Below, in pieces: positions 1 to 12,245 of a DNA stretch of 31,017 bases. The notes below the pieces were generated by a model. It was not told the DNA's origin. It did not search any database and was given only the letters and a program-made list of their open reading frames with translations. The position numbers and the translations under genes are program-made. Position 1 is the stretch's first letter; every line of letters begins with the position of its first letter. The stretch covers positions 1 to 31,017 of the forward strand of contig CALSCO010001589.1 of NCBI GenBank assembly GCA_943704415.1. Direction: 5' to 3'. This stretch comes from Parvularia atlantis. Taxonomy: Eukaryota; Opisthokonta; Rotosphaerida.

Positions 1-1335
1 ACCGGGTGCTTGTGGCCGACGTGCACGGCGAGGCCGCGCTCGGTGTCGAAGGCGCGCTCGCACTGGCGACAGCAGAACGACGCAGCAGTAGAAGGGGCCG
101 CGTCAACCTTCGCCGCCATGTTCCGTGCCCCTCCAGCAAAAGCTTCTTTGCCGCTCTTCGGCCCTTACGCCGCGCGCGCTTGACACGCTCAGCGCCACCG
201 TCCGGCTCGCGCCCTGCGCGCCGGTGCACCGCCAGCTCGTCTCGCCGCCGCTCGAGCAGCTCCGGCGTATTTTGGGTGCTGTCGGGCGCCGAGCCGAGCC
301 GGCGCGCGTGGTCATCGTCCGCTCGGGACGGCGCGTCAGCTCGCAGGCCCTGCTCGTCGAGGCGGCGCCGCAGCGACTCGGCCGGCACGAGCTGCGCGGT
401 GGTCATTGGGGCATTGGTGAAGGGGTCCGTGGCGCGCTCACGCAGGTGTCGCATCGCTGTGCGGGGGGTCAGGCAGTACGAATGCATGCTCCTGCCGCGC
501 ACCCGTTGAGCGGTCGACGACGTGGCCCGACGGCAGGATGACGGGGTCACGCATACGCTCGTGCGTGATCTCGTCGAGCATCAATGTCTCGTCGGCGGGG
601 TGCGGCTGTGTCGGCTGCTCTGGCGCGACGGCCGACGGCGACGCCGGCCTGGCGACGGCGACGTTGCGCACTGGCCCGAGCATGTGGCCGAGCAGCTTCA
701 CGTGGCTGATCGCGAGCGAGCGTGAGTCGAAGGCTGCACCGGCCGCGTCAGTGCTGGTGCGCGGCCGCAGCGTGCGCACGCCACCGCGGTGTAGGCGCAG
801 CACGACGCGGCGCACGCGGTGCAGCGCGCGCAGGTTGCCGTCGAACGCGCGTGTCCGCAGCGTGTCCGGCTGGTGCGTGCGCGTCTGGATGAGCAGCGTG
901 CTCAACCCGCGCACTGCGTCAGCGCACCGCGACGCCGAGCAGCTCGGCGACGTGCGCGGGCGAGCCCAGCCGCGGCTGGCTCCACACGAGCAGCGCGTCC
1001 TCGTCGTCGCGGCCCACTTCCCACCGCCCGACGCACTGCAGCCGCTGGTGCACGTCTGGCGCGACGTGCACGCTGACGGTGCGCGCGCCCTGGGCGCCGA
1101 TCCGCGCGCGCCACGCGACCGCGACCAGATCGGCGACGTGCTCGAGGTGCAGCGTCACGTCCACGGGCGGTTTGACGAAGCGCTCGGCGATGAACCCGCG
1201 CGGCCCGCCAGCAGCCCATCCCGGTGCGGCCGCGTTGACAGTCGACGTCGCGAGGCAATGCCACGGCTCGGCTCCATCGACTGCGGGCGCCGACGCGACG
1301 ACGTCTGTGGCCCGCAGCGGCCGTGCGGACTGCAT
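1..1335 (-). CDS. UBOX5: UBOX5/RNF37-like U-box E3 ubiquitin ligase with C-terminal C2H2 finger (3' partial)
   Basis: Likely E3 ubiquitin ligase. Exon 1 (1335-928) encodes GFIAERFVKPPVDVTL, which resembles GFRTEYFIKPPVYVTV of animal RNF37/UBOX5, about the same distance from the start. Exon 2 (884-503) ends in the first half of a U-box (LDEITHERMRDPVILPSGHV). Exon 3 from 456 completes it (ATDPFTNAPMTTAQL). The two clear introns are 43 and 46 nt, both with GTGCGC donors. Between about 230 and 100 a further frame change is needed; several GT-AG pairs fit and I could not choose. The last visible exon carries a canonical C2H2 finger (C-x2-C-x12-H-x4-H, CRQCERAF...HVGHKH), where animal UBOX5 has a RING. 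The gene runs off the left edge. ATG 1335 is chosen because it gives the family's N-terminal length; an ATG at 1481 would need another intron. UBOX5 assignment is firm; the finger's membership depends on the unresolved intron. Confidence 0.8.
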
Positions 1336-1479
1336 TCCTCTAGCCGGTCGACGAGGAGCAGCTCGCAGCCGTGCGACCTCCGCGGCTTCGCCAAGCGCGT
1401 CCTCAGCGAGCTGCTCGTGCGCGAAGTGAATCGGTGCCCCTCCAACGGCGGGCTGTCATAGTATCGAAGGTCGACGGTC
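1336..1479. promoter_or_regulatory. Divergent spacer between UBOX5-like gene and FLCN
   Basis: This 144-bp spacer lies between head-to-head start codons and must hold both promoters unless they extend into coding sequence. No TATA box is evident. It stays GC-rich and open in one minus-strand frame, so a longer UBOX5 5' end cannot be excluded. Confidence 0.5.
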
Positions 1480-4200
1480 ATGAACGGGCTGCTCGCGCTG
1501 TGCCACTTCTGCGAGCTGCACGGGCCGAGCGTCGTGTTCTGCACGCAGGCGTTCCACCTGCATCCGGCTGGGCCCGCACACGAGGCCGCGAGCGCCGAGA
1601 GCAGCGGCTACGGCTCGGCGCCGCCGCCCGAGGTGCGGCTTGGCGCGATGACGCGTGATCTGCTGACCCCCAATGCGCTCGCAGGGCTTCACGACCGTCG
1701 GCGCGGCCGGGTGCGCGCCGCTCGTGATCGCCCGATGCGCGCGTGCTGACGATGTGCCGCAGCGGCGTTGACTTGTCCACGCCGCCGCGCAGCGCAGGGC
1801 TCGGCCTGAGCAGCATCGAGGGCGACGGGGCAGACTCGGCTGGCGGTGGCGGCAAGGCGCCCGTGTGCAACTCGTGCGCGTCGCTGCCCGAGCACGAGCG
1901 CGGGTGCGTGGCGGACCGTGCGAGCATGCGCGCCGTTGAGCGGGGCGGCAGGTACGTCACAAACGACTACGAGACGCACACGACGTACCTGTCCACGCGC
2001 AACCCGATCAACTCGAAGCTGTACTCGATCGTGCGCCAGGCCTGCGTGCAGAGGCGCGCTCGGTCACGGCCCACACGACTGCTGGACTGACGCGCCGCAC
2101 GCAGCCTGTCGTGCGAGATCAACCCGGGGCGCGAGGGCCCTGTCATGTTTGGCGACGAGCAGAACGGGTACGTGCTGTCGTACATGTTCAAGATCCGCGA
2201 CAGCCAGGTGCGCCGCACCCATGCTTGCACGCACGCGCGCTCACTGTGTGTCTGCAGGCACGCGGGATGACGCGGCACTACTCATTCATCCTGCTCATGA
2301 CCGACCGCATTTTCCTCGTCGCGTCGTGGCCGTTCCTGGTTGGGTGCGCGCAGCAGGCGCCTTACCGCTCGTGTGCGGCCGGCTGAGGGTTCACCGCACG
2401 CACAGCAACTTTCGCCAGATCGCCGTCGACATCCAGCAGCGTGCCGAGCGCACGTACGACCACGAGATCTCGCAGAAGCGTAAAGAAGGTTTGTCACAGC
2501 ACTGTCGCGCTGGCTGCACGCTCACGCAGGCGCGCGTGCGCACGTTGTGGCAGCGGCCAGCACCACTGGCTTCAACAGGATAGCGCCGATCTACTCTGGT
2601 GCGCCGTCGCACCGGCTACAGTCGCGGCGCCGAAGCGCTCACGCTGCCGTGCGCGCAGACCAGTTCATTCGCCGGCGATCCGGGCAGAGCCTGCGAACGC
2701 TGCTGAACCTGATGGGGTCGCAGGTGCGCATGCACACGCATGGGGGGTGCCGTCCGCGGCTGATCGCTTTGCGACGCGCGCAGGACTTTTTCGCGCAGCT
2801 GCACGCGTGCTGCAGCTGGATCCTGCGCTCGTCCGGCAGCCGCCTGTACGAGAAACAGCTGACGGGGCACCCGCTGGTGCGCTGCGTGCGCTGCATGCGG
2901 CGAGACGCGCGCGTGACTAGGGGCGTGGTTCGCGCAGGTGGCCACGGCGCCGTCCAGCCGCGACGAGCTGCCGAGCAGCGCGACCGCCTCGCGCAGCCTC
3001 TCGTCCGAGGGCAGTGTCATGAACGACAGCAAGCAGTTCAAGTTGTTCCCAGGGCTTCAGTTTGACAGCCTGATGGTGTGTGCGAGTGCGGTGCGTGCGA
3101 TTCGGGGCGCCATCTGAATCGGTGCCGGTAGGAGCTGCGCCGGATCCTGCGGCCCGACGGCTTCGGCACGCTCGTGTACAACGTCGTCGTGGGCAACCAG
3201 GTGATCGTGCGCGGCGAGGCGCCGTCGGTCGTCGAGTCGATCCTGCGACTGCTGAGGGTGCGAGCGCGACGAGACTGGCTGGGTGCGGCGCGATCTGACC
3301 CTGCGCGCAGGAGTTGATCCCACCCGCGTGCTGCAACATGCTGCTGTACGAGACCGCGTACCAGGAGTCGTACCGGTGCAACTTTCTCGGGCTGGCGCCG
3401 TCGGCAGAGGTGCCCGCGCACGTCGACCGCAACGCGTATGTGCTGCTCGGTGCGTGCGCATGCCCGCGGTCTGTGCACGCGCCGCGGGCTGATCGGGCCC
3501 GCCGTCAGACGTCAAGTACGACGCATACGACGACTACGTCGGCAACGTGAGCGGCCTGCACGTCAACTACGACCAGCAGATCGGTGCGCGGTGTGCGGCC
3601 GCGCGCGCATGCACGGGCAGCTCACACCGCGCGGCGGCAGAGCGCTTTCGGCAGTTCTTCTTCCTCGTGTCGTACGGGATACGCGGGCGCGCGGCGTCGG
3701 TGCGGCGGTCGGCGCCGGTGCTCGAGGTGTCGTACGCGTACTCGAGCAACTCGTTCACGACGCAGCTCGAGAGTGCGCGCGGCCGGAGCGGCGGCTGCCG
3801 TTGTTGCTGACGCGCACGTGCACGTGCACTCACGCGCAGGCATCATGGGCCTCAACCCGTCGCTGCAGATGCTCGACCTGCAGCTGATGATCCTCAAGGA
3901 GGACTGGATGGGGTGCGCGCACGCCGCGCGACGTTCCGCTGCACTGTGCGGCCTTGACGTGCGCTTTGGGACAGCAAAGCGAAGTTATTCTTCAAGTTTT
4001 CACGCTCGCCCGACGCCGAGGGCGACGACAAACTCAGGAAGTTTGTCAAGGTGCGTGTTGTTCGGTTGGCCGAGCTGTGCGCGCTAACAAGCGGCGCACG
4101 CGCACAGATCCTGGGCGTGAAGGAGAGCGACCTGCCGCTGCTGCGCTTCTGGATGTCTGGCCTGGACCGTAAGTTCCGCGCGCGCCTGCTGGCCATGTGA
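1480..4200 (+). CDS. FLCN: Folliculin (FLCN), longin/DENN GAP of the Rag GTPase pathway
   Basis: Folliculin with FNIP acts as a GAP for RagC/D at the lysosome and controls mTORC1/TFEB signalling. The N-terminus [20 protein letters not shown] is near identical to human FLCN. Other family blocks follow in order: [52 protein letters not shown] (its Arg matches the human arginine finger, Arg164), [68 protein letters not shown] and [12 protein letters not shown] count 16 exons and 15 introns. Exons 1-3 start at 1480, 1685 and 1763; exon 2 is a 26-nt microexon. Eleven of the 15 donors read GTGCG; one appears to be GC (2054). The stop is TGA 4198-4200. The gene looks intact. It is divergent to the UBOX5-like gene and convergent with VTI1, 103 bp away. 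Confidence 0.97.
2054..2104 (+). other. Candidate GC-AG intron in FLCN
   Basis: Joining at AG|GCGCGC and GCAG|CCTG gives QACVQ-SLSCE, which matches human QACVR-SLSCE without a gap. A GT donor at 2063 also keeps frame but adds three residues. The GC donor is therefore preferred, not proven. Confidence 0.55.
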
Positions 4201-4303
4201 GGCGTGAGGCGTCTGCGCAATCGTGTAGAAAGCACTGTGGCACACTTGTAATCGAGCAACACAACACGCGACGAATGCGTGTGCGCGCGCGCGGCGCGGG
4301 CAC

Positions 4304-5589
4304 TCAGAACAGCAGCGCTGCGAGGCTCGGCAGCACCGAGCCGGTGGGCGCGGTCGTCGGGGCGCTGGTTGGGGCGCTGGTGGGCGCGCTGGTCGGGTTC
4401 GAGTCGCCACCTGTGTGGCGCACGCGCGCGTGTGTGGGTCGGGGGCCTGTCTGCAAGCCAAGCGAAGCGCGCGCAAACCCTTCGGAATGACAAGGTAGAT
4501 GATGAGGCCAATGATGCCCAAGAGCACAAGGACGATCACCGCCGTGATCACCTTGTTGGTCGACATTCTGCGTGCGGGCGCCAACCACGTCGCGTGCGCG
4601 AGTGAGCACCAGCGGCCCCACTTGCACGGCGAATGCTGCAGAAGTTGCGTATGCGCGAATGGACATGCGGGGGTTGCGGTGCGGCGGTTCGCAGCGCGGG
4701 CGGCGGGTGGCAGAAGTGGGGCGGAAGGCAGAAGTGGGTGGCAGTGATCACCACAGCACGAACCGTCGGGCCATGCCAGTAAGGACGCGCGAGGCCGAGT
4801 CGACGTTGCCGTCGGCCTCGGTCAGGCGGGCGTCGGTGCGGATGATCTGCTCGCGCTGCGACTGGAGCGTGCCGAGCGTACTGGCGCCGACATCGACTAC
4901 GTGCGCATGATGTTAGCACGTGAGCAGGCCGGGCGAGGCGATCGCGCCACGCAACGGGTCTCCTCGGCCGTCCGTCGCGCGTTCTCGAGCACCTGCGTCG
5001 ACCGATCCATACGCGCGTTGGCGGCGAGGAGGCGGCCGCGCTGGTCCATCGAGGCCGAGTCGTAGTCGCTCGTGCCGCCTGCGCGTCGCACAGTTCAGTC
5101 ACGTGCGCTGAGACGGCACAAGGGGGGCGAACCGGCCATGAGCTCGTCGCGGTCGCGGTTGACCGACTCGACGCGCTGTAGGTCCTTCTTCAGCTTGGCC
5201 AGGTCGCTCTTGAAGTTGTTGTAGCGCGGCATTAGCTTGGCGCGCGTCGCACTTGGCAGGCCCTTGAGCTCGACCTCCATCTGCGAGAGCTGTGTGTGGT
5301 GCGGGCGCATTTGAGCCCTCGTTGCAAGTTGAGAGAGAAGTGAGAGAGACGAACGATCTCCTCGGCCTCCTCGATCTCGCGCTGCGCCGCACGCACGGCC
5401 TCCTTCTTCTGCTCTGCGCGTGGTGCGCGCCGTGCGCCGCGTGAGGCCGCGCCGTGGCATAGCGGGCGCGCGCGTACCGCCGACGTAGTTGGGGATCTGC
5501 GTCGTGATGCGCCGGCTGAGGGCCGCGCCGAGCGTGTTGTACTCGCGCTCGTACTCGTTGAAGATGTCGCTGCCGCCCGGCGTGCCCAT
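4304..5589 (-). CDS. VTI1: Vti1-family Qb-SNARE with unusual lumenal Thr/Ser/Pro tail
   Basis: Vti1 is a Qb-SNARE for Golgi-endosome and endosome-lysosome fusion. Seven exons encode an Habc-type N-domain (SDIFNEYEREYNTLG; EIEEAEEILSQMEVELKGL; SATRAKLMPRYNNFKSDL), then the SNARE helix (DYDSASMDQRGRLLAANARM ... LGTLQSQREQIIRT ... SASRVLTGMAR). A Gln sits at the zero layer in LQSQREQI. The membrane anchor is KVITAVIVLVLLGIIGLIIY. ATG 5589 starts MGTPGGSDIF, a typical Vti1 start. A last short exon (GGDSNPTSAP repeats, ending SVLPSLAALLF) adds about 35 lumenal residues; most Vti1 proteins end a few residues after the anchor. Without that splice the frame runs through intron sequence for about 110 codons. 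The intron before the anchor exon is longer than its neighbours, about 200 nt. Identity is firm; the tail is inferred from splice signals. Confidence 0.92.
4345..4395 (-). repeat. 12-bp tandem repeat coding TSAP units in VTI1
   Basis: About four diverged 12-bp units on the minus strand encode TSAP/TTAP tetrapeptides in the predicted VTI1 tail. Confidence 0.7.
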
Positions 5590-5593
5590 CGTT

Positions 5594-5633
<40 letters not shown>

Positions 5634-6103
5634 CGGCGCGCGGCGTGCGGCGCGCGGCGTGAGGGACGAATGACGTGCGCAGCGTCAACTGGGGGGGAAG
5701 AACCGCACGTCACGCGGCGCACGCGCGGCAGCCGGGGAGGGGCGAAAAAAGAGGCGGGCAGCGGCGAGCCACACGGCTGCGCGTCGCTCGCAGAGGGGCG
5801 TGGCGCGTGGCGCGCGTGGCCGTGCTGTGGAGAGGACGAAAGAGAAGTGTGAGCTTTCAACGAGCAGGTGCCCCTCGAGATTGACTGAACCCTGTTCCAC
5901 ACGACATCAGTCCTCTGGCAGGCCGAGGCCGGCTTCGGCACGTGGCCGTGCACGATGAACGAGCGCACGGTCGCGACGAGCGAGTCGTGCGGGTTGACGA
6001 GCGACGCGAGGCCGAACGAGCGCACAATCGACGTCACTCGGTTGCGCACGGCAACGGCGGTGGCGATCGCGTCACGTTTCCTCGCGGCCACGCTGGCAAG
6101 GCC
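5590..6103. promoter_or_regulatory. 514-bp divergent region between VTI1 and MAP3K
   Basis: This is the longest gene-free stretch. Next to VTI1 it holds a CTGG repeat (5595-5633), then a G-rich, irregular stretch to about 5880. From about 5885 to 6100 the minus strand reads open with coding-like codon use (RNRVTSIVRSFGLASLVNPH; SLVATVRSFIVHGHVPKPAS) but has no ATG start and no family I recognise. I treat it as promoter/5' UTR with an unexplained coding-like segment. Confidence 0.45.
5595..5633. repeat. CTGG tetranucleotide repeat beside the VTI1 start codon
   Basis: About 39 nt of perfect CTGG repeat (CCAG on the coding strand) begins six bases upstream of the VTI1 ATG, so it lies in its leader. 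Confidence 0.95.
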
Positions 6104-6203
6104 ATGTCCAGTGCGTCGATGCTCGGCGGCGGCGGCGGCGGCGGCCCGAGCGGCGGCAGCCTGGCCAGCATCGGCAGCATCGGCAGCATCGGCAGCATCG
6201 GCA

Positions 6204-6234
<31 letters not shown>

Positions 6235-7976
6235 GACGAGCACCGGGACGATGCTGCGCATCAAGTGCCTGCTGGGCGACGAGCTGCGGTGCTGTCTGTC
6301 TGTCTGTCTCGCAAAGCGCGCTTGCGGGCTGAGCATCGGCCGCCGGCGTGCGCGCAGCGTCCTCACCGTGCCCGGCAACGTCAGCTACGTGCAGCTGCAG
6401 CTGCGCCTCGCTGACATGTATGGCTTCGCGGTCGACGTCTCGTTCGAGGACGACGAGGTGCTCGCGGATGGATCGCGCGGCGCCGCATCGACCTGAATCT
6501 GCGCTGCCCAGGGCGACATGATCAGCATCAAGAGCCAGTACGAGGTCGACGAGGCGTTTGGCCTCTTCCGCCGCCAGACCGGCAACCAGTCGCTGCGGCT
6601 GTACCTCGCGCGCGCAGCGGCGGCGGGCGGTGGCGGCGATGACGACGACGGCGGCGGCGGTGGCGGCAATGGCGGGATACCGATGCCCGGCGGCGTGCAC
6701 GCGCTGGACGAGCCCGGTGCACGCTGTCACGTGCACTGACCGACGTGGCCTGACGCGGCCTGACGTGCGCGCAGAGGCCGACATCTTCAGCGAGAGTGAG
6801 CAGCGCGCTGACGACGAGTTCACCGAGCCGATCGAGTACGTGCGCGGCGCGGTGTTGGGTGCGGGCGCGTACGGGCAGGTGCGCGGCGTCACAGCGATGG
6901 TCTGTCGCGGGTCGCACCGACGCGCGTGCGTGTACCGCAGGTGTTCCTCGCGCTCAACGCCAAGACGGGCGTGCTCATGGCCGTGAAGGAGATCAAGCTC
7001 ATGGCCGCGTCCAAGCACGCCGAGAAGGACATGGAGCTGCTCAAGGAGGAGATCCGCACGTTCTCGTCGCTGCGGCACCCGCACGTGGTGCAGTACCTGG
7101 GCGTGCAGATCGTCGACGACGCGTTCTGCATCCTGATGGAGTATGTAGCAAACGGGTCCATCGCGTCGCTGCTGCAGTCGTTCGGCCCGCTGAGCGAGGT
7201 GCACGCGCGACGCCCGCACGGCCGCGCACGACCTTATTGGCGGTGACCGCGCAGCCCGTCGTGCGCCGGTACACGCACCAGATCCTCGTCGGCCTCGAGT
7301 TCCTGCACGAGAACCGGATCGTGCACCGGTGCGCCGCCGGGACGCTGCACGGCCCGGCCGCCGACTGACAGCGTACCGGCAGCGATATCAAGGGCGCCAA
7401 CATCCTGATCGACGCGCAGGGCGTCGTCAAGCTGGCCGACTTTGGCGCGGCCACGCGCCTCCAGAGCATCGCCAACGCGTCCATGCTCAAGTCGGTCAAG
7501 GGCACACCGTACTGGATGGCGCCCGAGGTCATCCAGCAGTCCGGGCACGGGCGCAAGTCCGACATCTGGTGCGCCCACCACCTGCGCTACTCGGCGCGCA
7601 CTTACGCATGCGCAGGAGCGTCGGCTGCACGGTGTATGAGATGCTCACGGGCAGGTGTGCCGCGCTGGCCGCGCGTGGACGCGCACATCGTCGCTGAGCG
7701 CCGCGCCCGTGCAGCCCGCCGTGGTCGCACCTCGAGCCGATGGCCGCGCTTTTCCACATCGGCACGACGACGCAGCCGCCGGCCATCCCCGAGCACGTCT
7801 CGGCGGCCGCGAGCGACTTCATCCTCGCATGCCTCAGCCGGTCTGTGCAGCTGCCCACCGCACGTCATTGCTCACGCGCCTGTGCCGCTCACAGCGACGC
7901 CGACCGACGGCCCTCGGCCGAGGAGCTGCTCTCGCACCGCTTCCTGCTGCTGCCTGATGAGGGCGCGCGGGGCTAG
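6104..7976 (+). CDS. MAP3K (MEKK/STE11 family) with N-terminal PB1 domain
   Basis: Ser/Thr kinase at the top of a MAPK cascade, of the MEKK2/3 layout. After a Gly/Ser-rich start lies a PB1 domain ([52 protein letters not shown]), then an acidic Gly-rich linker. The kinase domain has a Gly loop ([12 protein letters not shown]), VAIK-type lysine (MAVKEIKL), catalytic loop ([12 protein letters not shown]), DFG (LADFGAATR), activation segment ([12 protein letters not shown]), [16 protein letters not shown] and a final [15 protein letters not shown]. Ten exons; introns interrupt PB1 twice and split HR|D and DIW|S. All catalytic residues are present. ATG 6104 is the first ATG in frame with PB1; the frame stays open upstream only via non-ATG codons. 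The stop is TAG 7974-7976. It converges on AKT. Confidence 0.95.
6167..6202 (+). repeat. Four 9-bp units (SIG) between GGC-run glycine tracts in MAP3K
   Basis: Perfect AGCATCGGC units encode repeated Ser-Ile-Gly, bordered by GGC runs near 6124-6145 and 6203-6234 that encode polyglycine. The tract is expected to vary in length between alleles. Confidence 0.9.
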
Positions 7977-8205
7977 CTTAACGTGCTACAAGTGTGATTG
8001 TTCTTTCCGACCGCGCCCGGCATCTTGTACGCGAACAACCAATCGTTCAACACAACGCAGGAGGGGTCAGGAGGGGTGAGACAAGCATCGTTACGTCAAA
8101 GGGAGGGAGGGCAAGCTGGTGAACGGTGTGGGTGGACGAGTGACGGGCGAAGAGGTGCAGGGGGCGACACGCAGACCGACGACCGGCGCCGCGCCTGCGC
8201 TGCGC
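7977..8205. other. Convergent MAP3K/AKT 3' region
   Basis: A 229-bp gap between stop codons of convergent genes. It contains a short direct repeat of GGAGGGGT near 8060 and no recognisable RNA gene. It presumably holds both 3' UTRs; no AATAAA-type signal is visible. Confidence 0.4.
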
Positions 8206-10596
<2,391 letters not shown>

Positions 10597-10855
10597 CGCT
10601 GCCGGGGGGTGGGCTGCGGGCCGTCAACCAAACGACCAAAACAGACCCCTGTTTGTCCCCCTCGTGCGCCGCCTTCGCCCCGCCTCATGCACGGCGCGCC
10701 CCACTCCGCCCTCGTCTCCCGCACCCGCCATGCTGCCCCACGATCAGTGCGCGGCACGGCAGCGCGCCCGCGACGCGCCAACGGCGACCAGACGCACAAG
10801 CCGGCCGGAATAGGAAACAGGAAGCGAGCCCCTAGGTCCGCCGGTCACTTTTCCC
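10597..10855. promoter_or_regulatory. AKT upstream region / MEST-like 3' end
   Basis: A 259-bp tandem spacer. The half next to the AKT start is the least GC-rich part (runs near 10620-10655) and is the likely AKT promoter. No defined element is recognised. Confidence 0.4.
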
Positions 10856-12234
10856 TCATGCGCCCCCAATGTGAGCGAGGACCGGCGCGGCCCAGGCGTC
10901 GGGGCTCTGCAGCATGCCAAAGTGGCCCACGCCCGCGAGCCAGCCCACGGGCGTCTGCACGGCCTTCGGGATGAGCGCTGCGCGAACGGCGCGCCGTCAG
11001 CCGACGCCGTCCGATGGGCGAGAGCGCGCACACTCGAGCGACGCCGGGATGGTCAGCGGCGAGACGTCGTCCGAGTCGGACCACCACAGCAGCACGGGCA
11101 CGTCCAGCCGCGACAGCGCGTCCACCCAGCGCGAATCCCAGACGCGCCGCTCGGGCAGGTACGACACAAGCTGGTGCAGCCGGTACAGGCCGCCGTTGTG
11201 CCTGCGAGCCCAGCCCCTTCGCGGTCACGGCGCAGCAGCGACAGCGAGCCGCGGGGGACGCCACGCACCGCGTCACGGCGTACATGTCGTTCAGCGCCTG
11301 CTCGCGCACGGCCTCGGCCGCGGTGTCGCCGCGAGCGACCGGCCACAGCTTGCGGATGCCTGCGTTGCGCCAGTCAACCGAGCGTGGCCGGCGAGCCGAG
11401 CGTGCGCGCACTTGAGCGGTAGACGCGGCCGCGGCTGTCGACCGCGCCGAACGCCGCGACGTAGCGGCCAATGAGCGAGTTGACGAGCACGAGCTGGCCC
11501 CTTGGGGGGCGCGCACGGGCTCAGGCGGCAGGCAGGACGCGCGATCACACGAGCGCCGCACCACTGGAAGTTGATCAGGTGGTAGCGCATGCCGCCGTTG
11601 GTGAACGTGAGGCTGCGCACGACGTTCTCGAGGCCGCACGGGAGCAGGCCGCGGTCGCGCCGCGCAACTATCTCGGTCAGCACCGAGTCGCCCATGTCGT
11701 CTGAGACGAGCGAGCGGCGCGTCAAGGCATGCTGCGCCGACCCTCAGGGAGCTGCGCACGCGCGACAAAGTGCGCCCGCGTCACGTTGAGCGCGGCGAGC
11801 AGGTGCAGCACGTTGTCGGCGTGGTCCATCAGGCTGTAGCCGTACTCGGCCGGCTTGTCGCTGAGTCCGAAGCCGACGTGGTCGAACGTAACGACGCGCG
11901 CGCCCGTGCGCTCAAACAGCGGCAGGACGAGGTGGAAGTCGTGCCTTTGCGCGCGCGATCATGAGCAGGAGCACGGCTGCGGGGTGCGTGCGCACGAGCT
12001 CGTCGGGAAGCCGTGGATGAGCACGACGACGTCGTCCGACGCCGCGTCGCCCGCCTCAAGCACAAACATCTCATGGCCCTGCGGCACCGCGAGCATCCGG
12101 CCGCGCGCGCGCCACGCCTGCAGATGCGGCGGCAGCGGCGCGTTGACGTGCGTCGCCGGCTCGGCCAGCAGGCGCTGCGCCGCGAGGAGCGCCGCCGCGA
12201 GCGCGACCGCGACCACCGCCGTCGTCGTCAGCAT
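10856..12234 (-). CDS. MEST-like alpha/beta hydrolase (epoxide hydrolase superfamily)
   Basis: Predicted membrane-anchored alpha/beta hydrolase close to animal MEST/PEG1, whose substrate is not settled. An N-terminal hydrophobic segment (TTAVVAVALAAALLAAQRLL) would anchor it in the ER. Family blocks: VVLIHGFPTSSHDFHLV (oxyanion HG), VVTFDHVGFGLSDKPAEYGY, FVAHDMGDSV with Asp as the nucleophile as in MEST HDYGD, LTFTNGGMRYHLINFQ, a second acid near LLWWSDSDDVSP, and catalytic His in GVGHFGMLQSPD. Seven exons. The stop is TGA at 10856-10858. ATG 12234 keeps the anchor; a downstream Met would remove it. Its start lies 11 bp from the divergent neuferricin start. Family sure; substrate unknown. Confidence 0.88.
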
Positions 12235-12245
12235 GATTCAGGCAA
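12235..12245. promoter_or_regulatory. 11-bp gap between divergent start codons (MEST-like / neuferricin)
   Basis: The two ATGs are only 11 bp apart, so transcription start sites and 5' UTRs must overlap the partner's coding sequence, or an upstream 5' UTR intron is used; CAG at 12239-12241 could be an acceptor for the plus gene. Confidence 0.6.

Noticed and set aside
885-927. A 14-nt intron (GTGCGCTGACGCAG) in the UBOX5-like gene
   Set aside because: Its removal leaves a stop in frame; the 43-nt intron using the same donor and a later acceptor is in phase.
1479-1482. Overlapping start codons of the UBOX5-like gene and FLCN in a shared CATG
   Set aside because: The minus-strand ATG at 1481 needs an extra unsupported intron; ATG 1335 gives the expected UBOX5 N-terminal length without one.
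4395-4415. tRNA-like B box (GGTTCGAGTC)
   Set aside because: No matching A box, acceptor stem or cloverleaf around it; it lies in the last VTI1 exon.
4560-4584. Separate small membrane protein starting at MSTNKVITAV
   Set aside because: An acceptor just upstream joins it in phase to the Vti1 SNARE helix, where an anchor is expected.
5099-7219. 706-codon minus-strand open frame
   Set aside because: It runs antisense to MAP3K and across VTI1 in the wrong frame, with Ala/Arg-rich low-complexity sequence; a GC-rich shadow apart from the segment noted separately.
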